From assembly GCF_003574445.1 (NCBI RefSeq), contig NZ_KZ984549.1:124001-188000 (forward strand): a DNA stretch of 64,000 nt. The letters are read 5' to 3'. Both the position numbers and the translations under genes were made by a program. The DNA comes from Streptomyces sp. YIM 130001 (GTDB taxonomy: Bacteria > Actinomycetota > Actinomycetes > Streptomycetales > Streptomycetaceae). Within the stretch, counting starts at the first letter, position 1, and every line of letters begins with the position of its first letter. This document shows, piece by piece, positions 26,961 to 36,203 of the stretch. The notes under the pieces were generated by a model. The model ran no database searches. It was given only the letters and a program-made list of their open reading frames with translations, and was not told the DNA's origin.

Positions 26961-27430
26961 TCAGTGCCGGCCGACGCGATAGTCGCCGGCCGGCTGGCAG
27001 GTGATGGCGTTCAAGCGGTTGAAGGCGTTGATGCAAGCGATCACGCACACCAGCTCGGCGAATTGATTGTCGTCGTAGTGCTTGGTGGCGCGCGCCCAGA
27101 CCTCGTCCGGGACGCCACCGGCAGCGTCGGCCAGGCGGCTGCCTTCTTCGGCGAGTTCCAGAGCGGCCCGCTCGGCCTCGGTGAACACGGTGGCATCGCG
27201 CCAAGCGGCCGCCAGGTTCGGCCGCACCGACGTCTCTCCGGCGTGCGCGGCCTCCTTGGTGTGCATGTCGATGCAACCTGCGCAGCCGTTGATCTGACTG
27301 GCCCGGAGTTGACCAACTCCTGCGTCGCGAAGGGCACGGTCGGCTCCTCCAGCGCCTTGTTCGCAGCGATGAAGTGCTTGAGGACCTTGCCCGCGACCCG
27401 GCTGACGAGCGGGTTCAGACGTGCTTCCAT
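26961..27430 (-). pseudogene. Frameshifted AhpD-like carboxymuconolactone decarboxylase-family gene
   Basis: Two frames together give one complete AhpD-like peroxidase-family protein of about 156 aa. The N-terminal frame begins at ATG 27430 (MEARLNPLVSRVAGKVLKHFIAANKALEEP) and the other frame carries LRASQINGCAGCIDMHTKEA with the CxxC active site and the rest to HYDDNQFAELVCVIACINAFNRL. The frames join at about 27308-27311, where one nucleotide appears missing between codons for VN and LR. Either a real inactivating deletion or a sequence error; everything else is intact. It is divergent from the TetR gene at 27481 and shares an operator with it. Confidence 0.8.
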
Positions 27431-27445
27431 CGACGCCTCCTCGTC

Positions 27446-27465
27446 AGAACGGAACGTTGCGTTCT
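27446..27465. promoter_or_regulatory. TetR operator between ahpD-like gene and its regulator
   Basis: AGAACGGAACGTTGCGTTCT is an 18-of-20 palindrome in the 50-nt gap between the divergent starts. It would let the TetR protein repress both genes. Confidence 0.65.
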
Positions 27466-27480
27466 CAAGTAGCTTCTTCC

Positions 27481-28167
27481 ATGCCGAATTCGCCTGGCCG
27501 CTCCGCGCGCTCACATGCCGCGATCCTTCAGGCTGCACTCGACCTGTGCGCGGAACGGGGCTACTCAGCGGTGACCATGGAAGCGATCGCGCAGCGCGCG
27601 CGGGTCGGCAAGCCGACGCTGTACCGCTGGTGGCCCTCGAAAGGGAAACTGTTCCTCGCCGTGCTCACCGAGCGCCTCGGCGAGCCCTACTTCGCCATCG
27701 GCGACACGGGGGACCTGGTCGCCGATCTCCGCCGCTGGCTGCACGGCGTCGTCGATGAGCTCACCGACCCGGTGCTGGGCGACGTCGTCGCTTGGGTGGC
27801 CGGGACCGCGCAGCACGACACGGAACTCGCCACCATCCTGCAGGAACAGATCGACAACCTGCTGTCCGGCCGCAACCAGGAGCGCATCGGCGCCGGCCCG
27901 CGGGACGGACAACTGGCCAGTCTGGAGCCGCTGTTGGTCGAGGACCTCCTCGTCGCGCCGCTGTGGTACCGGCGGATGATCAGCGGTCGGCCGCTCACAC
28001 GGGCCTACGCGGACACGGTCCTGGACACCCTGCTCGGCATCCACGGGACGCCTCCGTCGGGAACGGCGGGGAAGGCGGGGACGGCGGGGACGGCGGGGAA
28101 GGCGGGGAAGGCGGGGACGGCGGGGACGGCGGGGAAGGCGGGGAAGGACGAGACCGCCGAGGCATAG
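27481..28167 (+). CDS. TetR-family regulator with Gly-Lys/Thr-Ala repeat tail (228 aa)
   Basis: A TetR repressor with the N-terminal helix-turn-helix HAAILQAALDLCAERGYSAVTMEAIAQRARVGKPTLYRWWPSKGKLF and a ligand domain ending near LLGIHGTPP. The ATG at 27481 is preferred, giving the usual 10-residue lead. After residue 193 the protein continues as nine G-[KT]-A tripeptides encoded by a 9-bp tandem repeat (28060-28146), then ends KDETAEA. The tail is basic and likely disordered. A near-perfect palindrome in the divergent promoter region supports autoregulation and control of the ahpD-like gene. Confidence 0.88.
   Translation: MPNSPGRSARSHAAILQAALDLCAERGYSAVTMEAIAQRARVGKPTLYRWWPSKGKLFLAVLTERLGEPYFAIGDTGDLVADLRRWLHGVVDELTDPVLGDVVAWVAGTAQHDTELATILQEQIDNLLSGRNQERIGAGPRDGQLASLEPLLVEDLLVAPLWYRRMISGRPLTRAYADTVLDTLLGIHGTPPSGTAGKAGTAGTAGKAGKAGTAGTAGKAGKDETAEA
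28060..28146 (+). repeat. 9-bp tandem repeat encoding (G-K/T-A)n
   Basis: About nine and a half copies of a 9-nt unit GGG-A(A/C)G-GCG encode the C-terminal tail of the TetR protein. The unit is a multiple of three, so copy-number change alters tail length but keeps the frame. Confidence 0.8.
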
Positions 28168-28239
28168 GCGCCCGGCGGTCTCTCGGGACCGGACGCCCGA
28201 CGATTCGTGCGAGCCGATGACCCGTCGGCCTCGAAGCCC

Positions 28240-29589
<1,350 letters not shown>

Positions 29590-29606
29590 TCAGCCCGTCA
29601 GGAGGG

Positions 29607-30581
29607 TCAGCCCCGCAGGTACTGAGGCAGCCAGCGCAGCTTCACGTCCTCCTGATACGGCCCGCCGCCTTCATGGTCGTTGAAGGAGTAGACCTCCATG
29701 GAACGCTCGCGTCCGGCATACGCGTTGAAGGCCGCGAACACCGTCGAGGGCGGGCAGGTCTGGTCCTCGAGCGCCGCGGAGAACAAGGCCGGAGCACGGC
29801 CCCGGGCGGCGAAGTTCACGCCGTCGAAGTAGGACAGCGTGCGGTACACGTTCTCGTGGTCCGACCGGCGGGCCTTGAGATAGATACCGATCTCCCGGTA
29901 GGGCATCCGGTCGGTGAGTGTGGTCGAGCGCCGGAAGTGGCACAGGAACGGCACGTCGGGGGCGATCGCCACGAGGTCGGGCACCAGACCGCCGACGGCG
30001 ATGGTCACGCCGCCGCCCTGGCTGCCGCCGACCGCCGCGACACGGGAGGCGTCGACCAGCGGGTGCGAGCGTGCCGCCTCGACCGCACGGACCGCGTCCG
30101 TGTACAGCCGGCGGTAGTAGTACTCGTGCGGGTCCTCGATGCCGCGCGTCATGAAGCCGGACGTGGCCGGCGCGCTGCCGACCGGGTCGGCGGTGTCGCC
30201 CTGCGCGGCGTTGGAGCTGCCCTGACCGCGGGTGTCCATCACGAAGTGCGCGTATCCGGCGGTGGCCCAGAGCAGGTGCATGTGCGGCAGTCCGCGGCCG
30301 CCGCCGTACCCGATGTACTCGACCACCGCGGGCAGCGGCTCGCGGGCACCGGCCGGGAGTACCAGCCAGCCCTTGATGGGGTGCCCGCCGAAGCCGGCGA
30401 AGGTCACGTCGAAGACGTCGACGCCGGCGAGCGGGATGTCCACCCGCTCGAAGCGCGCGTCCAGGTCGTGCTCGCGGGCCTCGGCGAGGGTCTTCTCCCA
30501 GAAGGCGTCGAAGTCCTCGGGCTCCGGTACGTCGGGCCGGTACTCCTGCAGTTCGTCGAGCGGAAGGTCGAACAGAGCCAT
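29607..30581 (-). CDS. CE7 acetyl xylan esterase / cephalosporin-C deacetylase-like esterase (324 aa)
   Basis: A cytosolic serine esterase of carbohydrate esterase family 7 that removes acetyl groups from short acetylated oligosaccharides and related esters. Motifs are FDAFWEKTLAEA, GWLVLPAG, VMDTRGQGSS, VAAVGGSQGGG (nucleophile Ser), EDQTCPPSTVFAAFNA (Asp) and FNDHEGGG (His). The ATG at 30581 is chosen since GGGGAG is about 10 nt upstream and 1 nt before the alternative GTG. No signal peptide is present, as expected. It sits just upstream of the wall hydrolase gene on the same strand; co-transcription is possible but function-linked evidence is lacking. Confidence 0.9.
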   Translation of the reverse strand: MALFDLPLDELQEYRPDVPEPEDFDAFWEKTLAEAREHDLDARFERVDIPLAGVDVFDVTFAGFGGHPIKGWLVLPAGAREPLPAVVEYIGYGGGRGLPHMHLLWATAGYAHFVMDTRGQGSSNAAQGDTADPVGSAPATSGFMTRGIEDPHEYYYRRLYTDAVRAVEAARSHPLVDASRVAAVGGSQGGGVTIAVGGLVPDLVAIAPDVPFLCHFRRSTTLTDRMPYREIGIYLKARRSDHENVYRTLSYFDGVNFAARGRAPALFSAALEDQTCPPSTVFAAFNAYAGRERSMEVYSFNDHEGGGPYQEDVKLRWLPQYLRG

Positions 30582-30696
30582 GGCTGGCACACTCCCCGGG
30601 CGCGCTGGTGGAAATATCGGCTCAGCCTAAAAGATCTCGCTCGTGCCGCCCCAGGGGGTTTCCCGCTCGAGTCCCGTTCCGTCCCGTTTCGCCACG

Positions 30697-30725
30697 TCCG
30701 CAGGCGGCACGCGGCCGCCTGCGGA
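30697..30725 (-). terminator. Hairpin terminator after the Pro-rich gene
   Basis: TCCGCAGGCGGC (30697-30708) pairs perfectly with 30714-30725 around a 5-nt loop, 18 nt past the stop of the Pro-rich gene. Confidence 0.75.
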
Positions 30726-30742
30726 TACCTCGCGGGCCCTGC

Positions 30743-31039
30743 TCAGGACATCGGCCCCGGCTGCGGTTCCGGCGCCGGGTCGGGCCCCGGCGGCTGCGGG
30801 ACCGGGGACGGCGGTGGCTGCGGGACAGGCGCGGGGTCCGGTCCCGGCACGGGCGAGGGGAACGGCTCGGGGCCCGGGCGCTCGGGACCGGGCTCGCCCG
30901 GACGTCCGGGTTCGGGACCGGGCTCCGGTCCGGGAGTCGGATCGCCCGGGCCGGGACCGGGGCCCGGCGGCGGCCCGGGGGCGGGCCCGGGTTCCGGTGC
31001 AGGACCCGGCGGTACGGGGTCGGGGATCGGATGGGTCAT
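30743..31039 (-). CDS. Pro/Gly-rich low-complexity protein (98 aa)
   Basis: A 98-aa protein made almost entirely of Pro, Gly, Glu, Asp and Ala (MTHPIPDPVPPGPAPEPG and so on, ending PQPGPMS). A strong GGAGGAG is 7 nt before the ATG and a hairpin terminator follows, so translation is likely despite the low complexity. The opposite strand is also open with Gly/Ser/Arg-rich frames, which are shadows. It has no signal peptide and would be an extended polyproline-like acidic chain. No function is known; similar short Pro-rich proteins occur in streptomycetes as far as I recall. Confidence 0.6.
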   Translation of the reverse strand: MTHPIPDPVPPGPAPEPGPAPGPPPGPGPGPGDPTPGPEPGPEPGRPGEPGPERPGPEPFPSPVPGPDPAPVPQPPPSPVPQPPGPDPAPEPQPGPMS

Positions 31040-31323
31040 GAGGTGCTCCTCCATGCTCCGAGGCCGTGCGCCGTACACGCTCCCCGCCGCACGGCCCGTG
31101 TCGTCCCACTGTCTCCCGGCTCGGGTGCCCGCGCCCGGTGAACGCACTCTTGCGTGACGGCTCGGATCCGGGACCGGGTCCGGCCCGCGCCGGCCGCGGG
31201 TCCTTGATGTCACACCCGGACCCGGTCCGTACGTCGACCTGATGTGCGGCGCGATCGCGCCGTACGCCTGGGACGATGCCCACCGCCGTGCGAGGCAGGG
31301 CACAGCAGCACAGAAGGGGCGCC

Positions 31324-32256
31324 ATGCCCGACACGTACAGGGCCGAGCAGACCGAGCACGAGGCGGAACGCGACGCGGACGCGCTGGCCGCACGCTTCGA
31401 GCAGGACCGCCCACGCCTGCGCTCCGTCGCCTACCGCATGCTCGGTTCGCTGAGCGAGGCGGAGGACGCCGTGCAGGAGGCGTGGATCCGCCTCGCGCGC
31501 ACCGGTGACGGCGCACTGCGCGATGTCAGTGCGTGGCTGACCACGGTGGTCAGTCGGGTCTGTCTGGACATGCTGCGCTCCCGCACCGCTCGGCGCGAGG
31601 AGCCCTTGGACACCCATGTGCCGGACCCGGTCGTCACCGCGGCGACGGCTCCCGAGGAAGAGGCCGTGCTGACGGACTCGGTGGGCCTCGCGCTGCTCGT
31701 CGTGCTCGACCGGCTCGCCCCGGCGGAGCGGATCGCGTTCGTGCTGCACGATCTGTTCGCCGTACCGTTCGACTCCATCGCGCCGGTGGTGGACCGGACC
31801 CCGGCCGCGACCCGCCAACTCGCCAGCCGGGCCCGCAGACGGGTGCGCCGCGAAGGACCGGCGCCACAGAGCGACACGACGCGCAGGCGGCAGGTGGTGG
31901 AGGCGTTCCTCGCGGCCTCGCGCGCCGGCGACCTGGACGCACTCGTCGCGGTCCTCGACCCGGAGGTAGTGCTGCGAGTCGATGCGGGAGCCCTGGAAGG
32001 CGGGGTGTCCCACCTGGTGCGCGGCGCCGGGAAGGTCGCGGGACAGGCGGTCCGGTTCCGCCGGGTGGCGCCGTTCGCCCGGCTCGCTCTGGTGAACGGC
32101 GCTCCCGGGCTGGTCACCGCGCCGAACGGCGAGCCGGTCTCCGTCATGGACTTCACGATCCGGGACGGCCTGGTGGTGGAGATCAACCTGATCGCGGACC
32201 GCGCCCGGCTGCGGGACCTCGGTCTGCCGGACCTCGGCGTGGAGCAGGACGGCTGA
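31324..32256 (+). CDS. ECF sigma factor with SnoaL-like tail, SigJ type (310 aa)
   Basis: An extracytoplasmic-function sigma factor. Region 2 is RPRLRSVAYRMLGSLSEAEDAVQEAWIRLAR with VSAWLTTVVSRVCLDMLRSRTARREE, and region 4 is LAPAERIAFVLHDLFAVPFDSIAPVVDRTPAATRQLASRARRRVR. A C-terminal SnoaL-like domain (RRQVVEAFLAASRAGDLDALVAVLDPEVVLRVD) replaces an anti-sigma factor as the regulatory element, as in ECF41/SigJ-like factors. The ATG at 31324 has AAGGGG upstream. No anti-sigma gene is adjacent. It is convergent with the reductase gene across a strong terminator. Confidence 0.88.
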   Translation: MPDTYRAEQTEHEAERDADALAARFEQDRPRLRSVAYRMLGSLSEAEDAVQEAWIRLARTGDGALRDVSAWLTTVVSRVCLDMLRSRTARREEPLDTHVPDPVVTAATAPEEEAVLTDSVGLALLVVLDRLAPAERIAFVLHDLFAVPFDSIAPVVDRTPAATRQLASRARRRVRREGPAPQSDTTRRRQVVEAFLAASRAGDLDALVAVLDPEVVLRVDAGALEGGVSHLVRGAGKVAGQAVRFRRVAPFARLALVNGAPGLVTAPNGEPVSVMDFTIRDGLVVEINLIADRARLRDLGLPDLGVEQDG

Positions 32257-32257
32257 C

Positions 32258-32298
32258 CCGGGGGCCGGTCCGGGCCGGCAGGCCCGACCGGCCCCCGG
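32258..32298. terminator. Bidirectional hairpin terminator
   Basis: A 13-bp perfect outer stem (32258-32270 with 32286-32298) and a further 5-bp inner stem with loop GGCA lie between the convergent sigma-factor and reductase genes. Confidence 0.8.
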
Positions 32299-32308
32299 CC
32301 CGCTCCGC

Positions 32309-32746
32309 TCAGGCCTTTCGGCTGATCCGGACGACGGGGATGTCCCGGTCCGTCTTCTCGCGGTAGCTCGCGTACGGGGCGAAGAGCTCGACGAGTCCGG
32401 GCCAGACGCGCTCCTTCTCCTCGGTCGAGAGGGTCGACGCGCGGGCCTCGAAGCGCTCGGGGCCGACCTGGATCCGTACGTCGGGCTCGGCCTGGAGATT
32501 GAGGTACCACTGCGGGTGCCGGTCGGAGCCGCCGTAGGAGGCGACGATCAGGTAGTCCTCGCCGTCGCGACCGTAGATGAGCACCGTGCGGCGCCACTGG
32601 CCGGTGCGACGGCCCCGGTAGTCGAGCAGCAGGCAGGGTGCGCCCTGCACGGTGGTGCCCTTGGTGCCGCCCGACTCCTCGTAGAGCCGGGCCTGTTCGG
32701 CGACCCAGCCCTCGGGGCTGACGGTGATGTCCTCGTCCTGTGCCAT
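32309..32746 (-). CDS. Deazaflavin (F420)-dependent nitroreductase-family protein (145 aa)
   Basis: A small split-barrel protein of the DDN/FDOR family, likely binding F420. Motifs include VAEQARLYEESGG, GAPCLLLDYRGRRTGQWRRTVLIYGRDGEDYLIVASYGGSDRHPQWYLNL and FAPYASYREKTDRDIPVVRI. The ATG at 32746 has AAAGGG upstream. Relatives reduce unsaturated or nitro compounds with F420H2; the substrate is unknown. It is convergent with the sigma factor gene. Confidence 0.85.
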   Translation of the reverse strand: MAQDEDITVSPEGWVAEQARLYEESGGTKGTTVQGAPCLLLDYRGRRTGQWRRTVLIYGRDGEDYLIVASYGGSDRHPQWYLNLQAEPDVRIQVGPERFEARASTLSTEEKERVWPGLVELFAPYASYREKTDRDIPVVRISRKA

Positions 32747-32843
32747 GCGCTGCCCTTTCGACGTGTGCGTAGGTGAGATGACGTGGTCCTGAGCCCGCCA
32801 ACGTCTGCCGGGGCGCCAGGTGTTCCCGTACGCCCCGCTCTGA

Positions 32844-33132
32844 TCAGCGGTGTTCGGGATCGGCGCCGAACTGCCGCACGACGTACGGGCGGAGCAGCAC
32901 CCCGACGACGCCCGCACGTCCGGCGAGCGCGCCCGTCTCGCGAGCCCCCGAACCGGGGATGACCTTCTCCTCGTGCGCGGACTCGACCACAGTGTGCGCC
33001 GAAGCCAGGCGCGTCGGGACGGTCGAGTTCGAAGTGTCGATCGGGTTTCGGAGTACTCGACACGGCCCACGACTCCGCCCTCGGCGTGGGCCTCGAGCTT
33101 GCCGCTTCCCTGTCGTCCTTGATCGCGATGAC
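32844..33132 (-). pseudogene. Decayed GNAT-family acetyltransferase (YidJ-like)
   Basis: Three consecutive minus-strand frames each give part of a short GNAT-like protein: GKLEAHAEGGVVGRVEY in one, ELDRPDAPG in a second and AHTVVESAHEEK with LLRPYVVRQFGADPEHR and a stop in the third. Read together they follow the order of small N-acetyltransferases of the YidJ/GCN5-related type. At least two frameshifts are needed, so this is a degraded remnant. No long intact frame exists in this gap between the reductase and panD genes. Confidence 0.6.
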
Positions 33133-33205
33133 CGTCAGTCACTGGCCCCGGTCTCCGCCCGGGCGGCCGGTTGCTCGCGCAGCGCGGCAGTAGCGCGTGT
33201 GTGAG

Positions 33206-33628
33206 TCACGCGGGCACGCGCGCGTGCGGGCTGCGTTCCGTGTCCGTCCCGGGAACCGGGGCGGAGGCATCGGCGCTGAGCTCGACGATCCGGTTGTCGG
33301 CGTCAACGTGCACGACGCTCGGCCGCAGCGTGCGCGCCTCGGCGTCGGCGACCTGCGCGTAACTGATCAGGATGACCTGGTCACCGGGGTGCACGAGGTG
33401 GGCCGCGGCACCGTTGATGCCGATCACCCCGGTGCCGCGTTCGCCCTCGATCACGTAGGTCTCGAGGCGTGCACCGTTGGTGATGTCGACGATGTGGACC
33501 AGTTCGCCGGGCAGCAGATCGGCGGCGTCCATCAGATCCGCGTCGACGGTCACGGACCCTACGTAGTGGAGATCGGCCTGGGTGACGGTTGCCCGGTGAA
33601 TCTTGGACTTGAACATGGTTCGCAGCAT
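33206..33628 (-). CDS. panD: Aspartate 1-decarboxylase proenzyme
   Basis: Makes beta-alanine from aspartate for pantothenate and coenzyme A synthesis. The proenzyme self-cleaves between Gly24 and Ser25 ([12 protein letters not shown]), and Ser25 becomes the pyruvoyl cofactor; both residues are exactly at the expected positions. Core motifs are [45 protein letters not shown] and [14 protein letters not shown]. The 140-aa length is typical for actinobacteria, with a short extra hydrophilic tail. The start is the ATG at 33628. It is not linked to panB or panC here; neighbours are unrelated. Confidence 0.95.
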   Translation of the reverse strand: MLRTMFKSKIHRATVTQADLHYVGSVTVDADLMDAADLLPGELVHIVDITNGARLETYVIEGERGTGVIGINGAAAHLVHPGDQVILISYAQVADAEARTLRPSVVHVDADNRIVELSADASAPVPGTDTERSPHARVPA

Positions 33629-33824
33629 GGAGTCACTCCCACAAGTCAGCTCCCTGCCTGCCTTGTTGCAGGTCAAGGGCTCGCGTAGGAGCGTACAGCG
33701 ACCCCGCGTCAGCGAGTAGCTCTCCCCCGTGCGTCTCGGGACCTGGGTGCCCAGCGGTGGCACTCTGCGGCCGACCCCGCAGCGCCGCACGCCACGACCT
33801 CCATGCGCCTCGGGGCGGAGCGCC

Positions 33825-34007
33825 TCAGAACGGCCCCGTCTGCTGCCCGGGGCCGTTCGTGCCGCCGAGTCCGCGGGCGAGCCCCTGCTCGGCGGCTGCG
33901 CGCTCCGCCGCGCCGCGTTCTCCGGAGCCGCCCCTGCGCCGCACCACGGCCAGGCACGCTCCGATCGCCACCGCGAAAGCAACCACCATGCCGATAACGA
34001 AGATCAT
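33825..34007 (-). CDS. Small single-helix membrane protein (60 aa)
   Basis: A 60-residue protein with one N-terminal transmembrane helix ([21 protein letters not shown]), a basic RRRGG turn, an Ala/Glu-rich helix and a Gly-rich tail. GGGGGG lies just before the ATG. The longer upstream in-frame extension has no ribosome site and is rejected. No family recognised. It is divergent from the transporter at 34351. Confidence 0.6.
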   Translation of the reverse strand: MIFVIGMVVAFAVAIGACLAVVRRRGGSGERGAAERAAAEQGLARGLGGTNGPGQQTGPF

Positions 34008-34218
34008 CAGTACCCCCCATTGATCCTTGGGACTCCCCGGCCCCACTGGTCCGCGACCGTGTTCTACCCAAACGTAGCCGGAGTACCCGCAGGTCATGCG
34101 CGCCCCGTAGAGCAAATGGCATCCAATGGCGCATATCCACCAACTACCGGAGCGGCCGCCACTCCGGAACCGACCGCACGCCCGTCCGTCGAGCGGCGAG
34201 AGGTTCCGTATTTGCACA

Positions 34219-34228
34219 TGCCCGGGCA
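34219..34228. promoter_or_regulatory. Palindrome in AT-rich promoter region of the DHA2 exporter
   Basis: TGCCCGGGCA lies in an unusually AT-rich patch (34205-34262) about 125 nt upstream of the exporter start. It could be an operator for a drug-responsive regulator. The gap 34008-34350 holds no gene I can support. Confidence 0.3.
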
Positions 34229-34350
34229 ATAAATTAGCCTGCACATTGATGGGCAATTAAGTGGTGGCCGCAGTCATCCGCACCCGGCCACCGCACCGCC
34301 CGCACCGTCCCCTTGAGCCTCCGCTTCACCTCCTGCCGAGGAGCTTTTCG

Positions 34351-35964
34351 ATGCCGCTCGTAGTGAAGACACCCGCCGAGAGAATGACCGCGCCCTACGC
34401 ACGGCGCTGGTGGGCCCTGCTCCCGCTGTGCCTGAGCCTGCTGATCGTGGTCATGGCCAACACGTCCCTGATCGTGGCGGCGCCCGACATGACCAAGGAC
34501 CTGGGTCTGTCCAGCAGTGACCTGCAGTGGGTCATCGACGGCTACACCGTGCCGTACGCCGCACTGATGCTGGTCCTGGGCTCACTCGGCGACAAATACA
34601 GCCGACGGGGCGCACTGGTGGCGGGCCTGCTGATCTTCGCGGGCGGCTCGGTGATGGGCAGCCTGGTGGACGAGGCCGGACTCGTGATCACCGCCCGCGC
34701 GGTCATGGGCATCGGTGCCGCGGTGGTCATGCCGGCCACCCTGTCCCTGCTCGTGGCCATGTTCCCGAGGTCGGAGCGCGGCAAGGCCATCACGGCCTGG
34801 AGCGCGACCTCTGGGCTCGCCATCGCCGTCGGCCCGCTGGCCGCAGGCTGGCTGCTGAAGAGCCATGCCTGGGGCTCCACCTTCCTGATGAACGTTCCCG
34901 TCGCGCTCATCGGCGTCGTGGCCGTACTGATGCTCGTGCCGCCGTCGAAGGCGCAGCACATGGGCCGTATCGACTACATCGGCGGACTGCTCTCCATCAT
35001 CTCCGTCGGCGCCCTCGTCTACGCGATCATCGAGGGCCCGCACTTCGGCTGGGGATCCGGCCCCGTCGCGGCCGCCGTGGTCGCCGCCGTCGGTCTGCTG
35101 GCCTTCGTCGCCTGGGAGTTGCGCCATCCGCACCCCATGCTGAACGTGCGCAAGTTCAGGGAGCGCCCGTTCAGCGGATCGATGCTCGCGGTGCTGTTCT
35201 TCTTCTTCGGCACCTTCGGTTCGATCTACTACTCCACGCAGTTCCTGCAGTTCGTCCTCGGCTACAGCCCGCTGCAGACCGGAGTGCGGCTGCTGCCGCT
35301 GGCCGCTGCCGTCGGAGTCGGCGCCCTGGTGACCGGGCGGATGGCCCCGAAGCTCGGCGTGAGGCTGATGGTGGGGGCCGGCATGGTGATCGGCACGGCA
35401 GGCGTACTGCTGCTCACGCAGATCGAGTCGGGCTCCACGTACACCGACTTCCTGACTCCGCTGCTGATGCTCGGTTTCGCGATCGGTCTCAGCGTGGCCC
35501 CGGCGACCGACACCATCATGGGCAGCTTCCCCGAGTCGGAGCTGGGCGTCGGCGGCGGCGCCAATGACACCGCGCTCGAGCTCGGCGGCTCGCTGGGCAT
35601 CGCGCTCCTCGGTTCGCTCCTCGCCACCTCGTACAAGGACGAGTTGGGCGACACGGTCGGGAACCGCCTGCCGGCGGAGGCCCTGAGTACCGCGCAGGAT
35701 TCGGTGGGCGGCGGACTGGCCGTCGCCGAGCAGATCGCGAAGACGCCCGAGGGTGGAGCGCAGCAGGCCCAGGCACTGATCTCCGCGGTCAACGAGTCCT
35801 TCGCCCACGCCATCGCGCACACCAGCCTGCTCGGCGGCATCATCATGGCCGCCGGCGCACTGATCGTCATCGCGGTCCTGCCCGGCCGCAGACGGGGCGG
35901 CAAGCCCGCCCGGCAAGACGCGGACCAGGCACAGACGGAGACCGAGCCCGTGGGAACCACCTGA
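34351..35964 (+). CDS. DHA2-type major facilitator drug exporter (537 aa)
   Basis: A 14-transmembrane MFS efflux pump of the DHA2 family, likely proton-drug antiport. The ATG at 34351 follows GAGGAG by about 7 nt. Motifs: ANTSLIVAAPDMTKDLGLSSSDLQWVIDGYTVPYAALMLVLGSLGDKYSRRGALVAGL (motif A and D regions), RAVMGIGAAVVMPATLSLL (motif C context) and GLSVAPATDTIMGSFPESELGVGGGANDTALELGGSLGIALLGSLL. Substrate unknown. It is convergent with the TetR gene at 36204, which may be its regulator but has its own upstream palindrome instead. Confidence 0.9.
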   Translation: MPLVVKTPAERMTAPYARRWWALLPLCLSLLIVVMANTSLIVAAPDMTKDLGLSSSDLQWVIDGYTVPYAALMLVLGSLGDKYSRRGALVAGLLIFAGGSVMGSLVDEAGLVITARAVMGIGAAVVMPATLSLLVAMFPRSERGKAITAWSATSGLAIAVGPLAAGWLLKSHAWGSTFLMNVPVALIGVVAVLMLVPPSKAQHMGRIDYIGGLLSIISVGALVYAIIEGPHFGWGSGPVAAAVVAAVGLLAFVAWELRHPHPMLNVRKFRERPFSGSMLAVLFFFFGTFGSIYYSTQFLQFVLGYSPLQTGVRLLPLAAAVGVGALVTGRMAPKLGVRLMVGAGMVIGTAGVLLLTQIESGSTYTDFLTPLLMLGFAIGLSVAPATDTIMGSFPESELGVGGGANDTALELGGSLGIALLGSLLATSYKDELGDTVGNRLPAEALSTAQDSVGGGLAVAEQIAKTPEGGAQQAQALISAVNESFAHAIAHTSLLGGIIMAAGALIVIAVLPGRRRGGKPARQDADQAQTETEPVGTT

Positions 35965-36044
35965 GTCGCACCCGGTGGGCGCGGGATCTCGGTCTCGGCG
36001 TCCTCCGCCCCCGTACGAGTCGTGCCTGAGCGGCGCACGGCTCC

Positions 36045-36117
36045 GGACGGTGCCGGGAGGGGACGCCCGGCACCGTCCCCCGCCACCGCCCGCATCGAAG
36101 GACCTGATGCGGGCGGT
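36045..36117. terminator. Two tandem hairpins between convergent exporter and TetR genes
   Basis: The first hairpin is GGACGGTGCCGGG (36045-36057) with 36066-36078. The second is ACCGCCCGCATC (36085-36096) with 36106-36117 and a 9-nt loop. Together they serve both convergent genes. Confidence 0.75.
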
Positions 36118-36203
36118 TACTTCTGTGCGTGCGGCGGCGGCAGGGGGCCCGGGGACCTCGCACCCGCCCGTTCACACCGCGGAGTCAACGGCAGCACCGC
36201 GGC

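Noticed and set aside
28060..28146. Possible CRISPR-like array
   Set aside because: The repeat unit is 9 bp with no spacers and codes for a Gly-Lys/Thr-Ala tail.
30743..31041. Gly/Ser/Arg-rich plus-strand frames opposite the Pro-rich gene
   Set aside because: They lack a ribosome site and terminator in the right direction, whereas the minus-strand frame has both.
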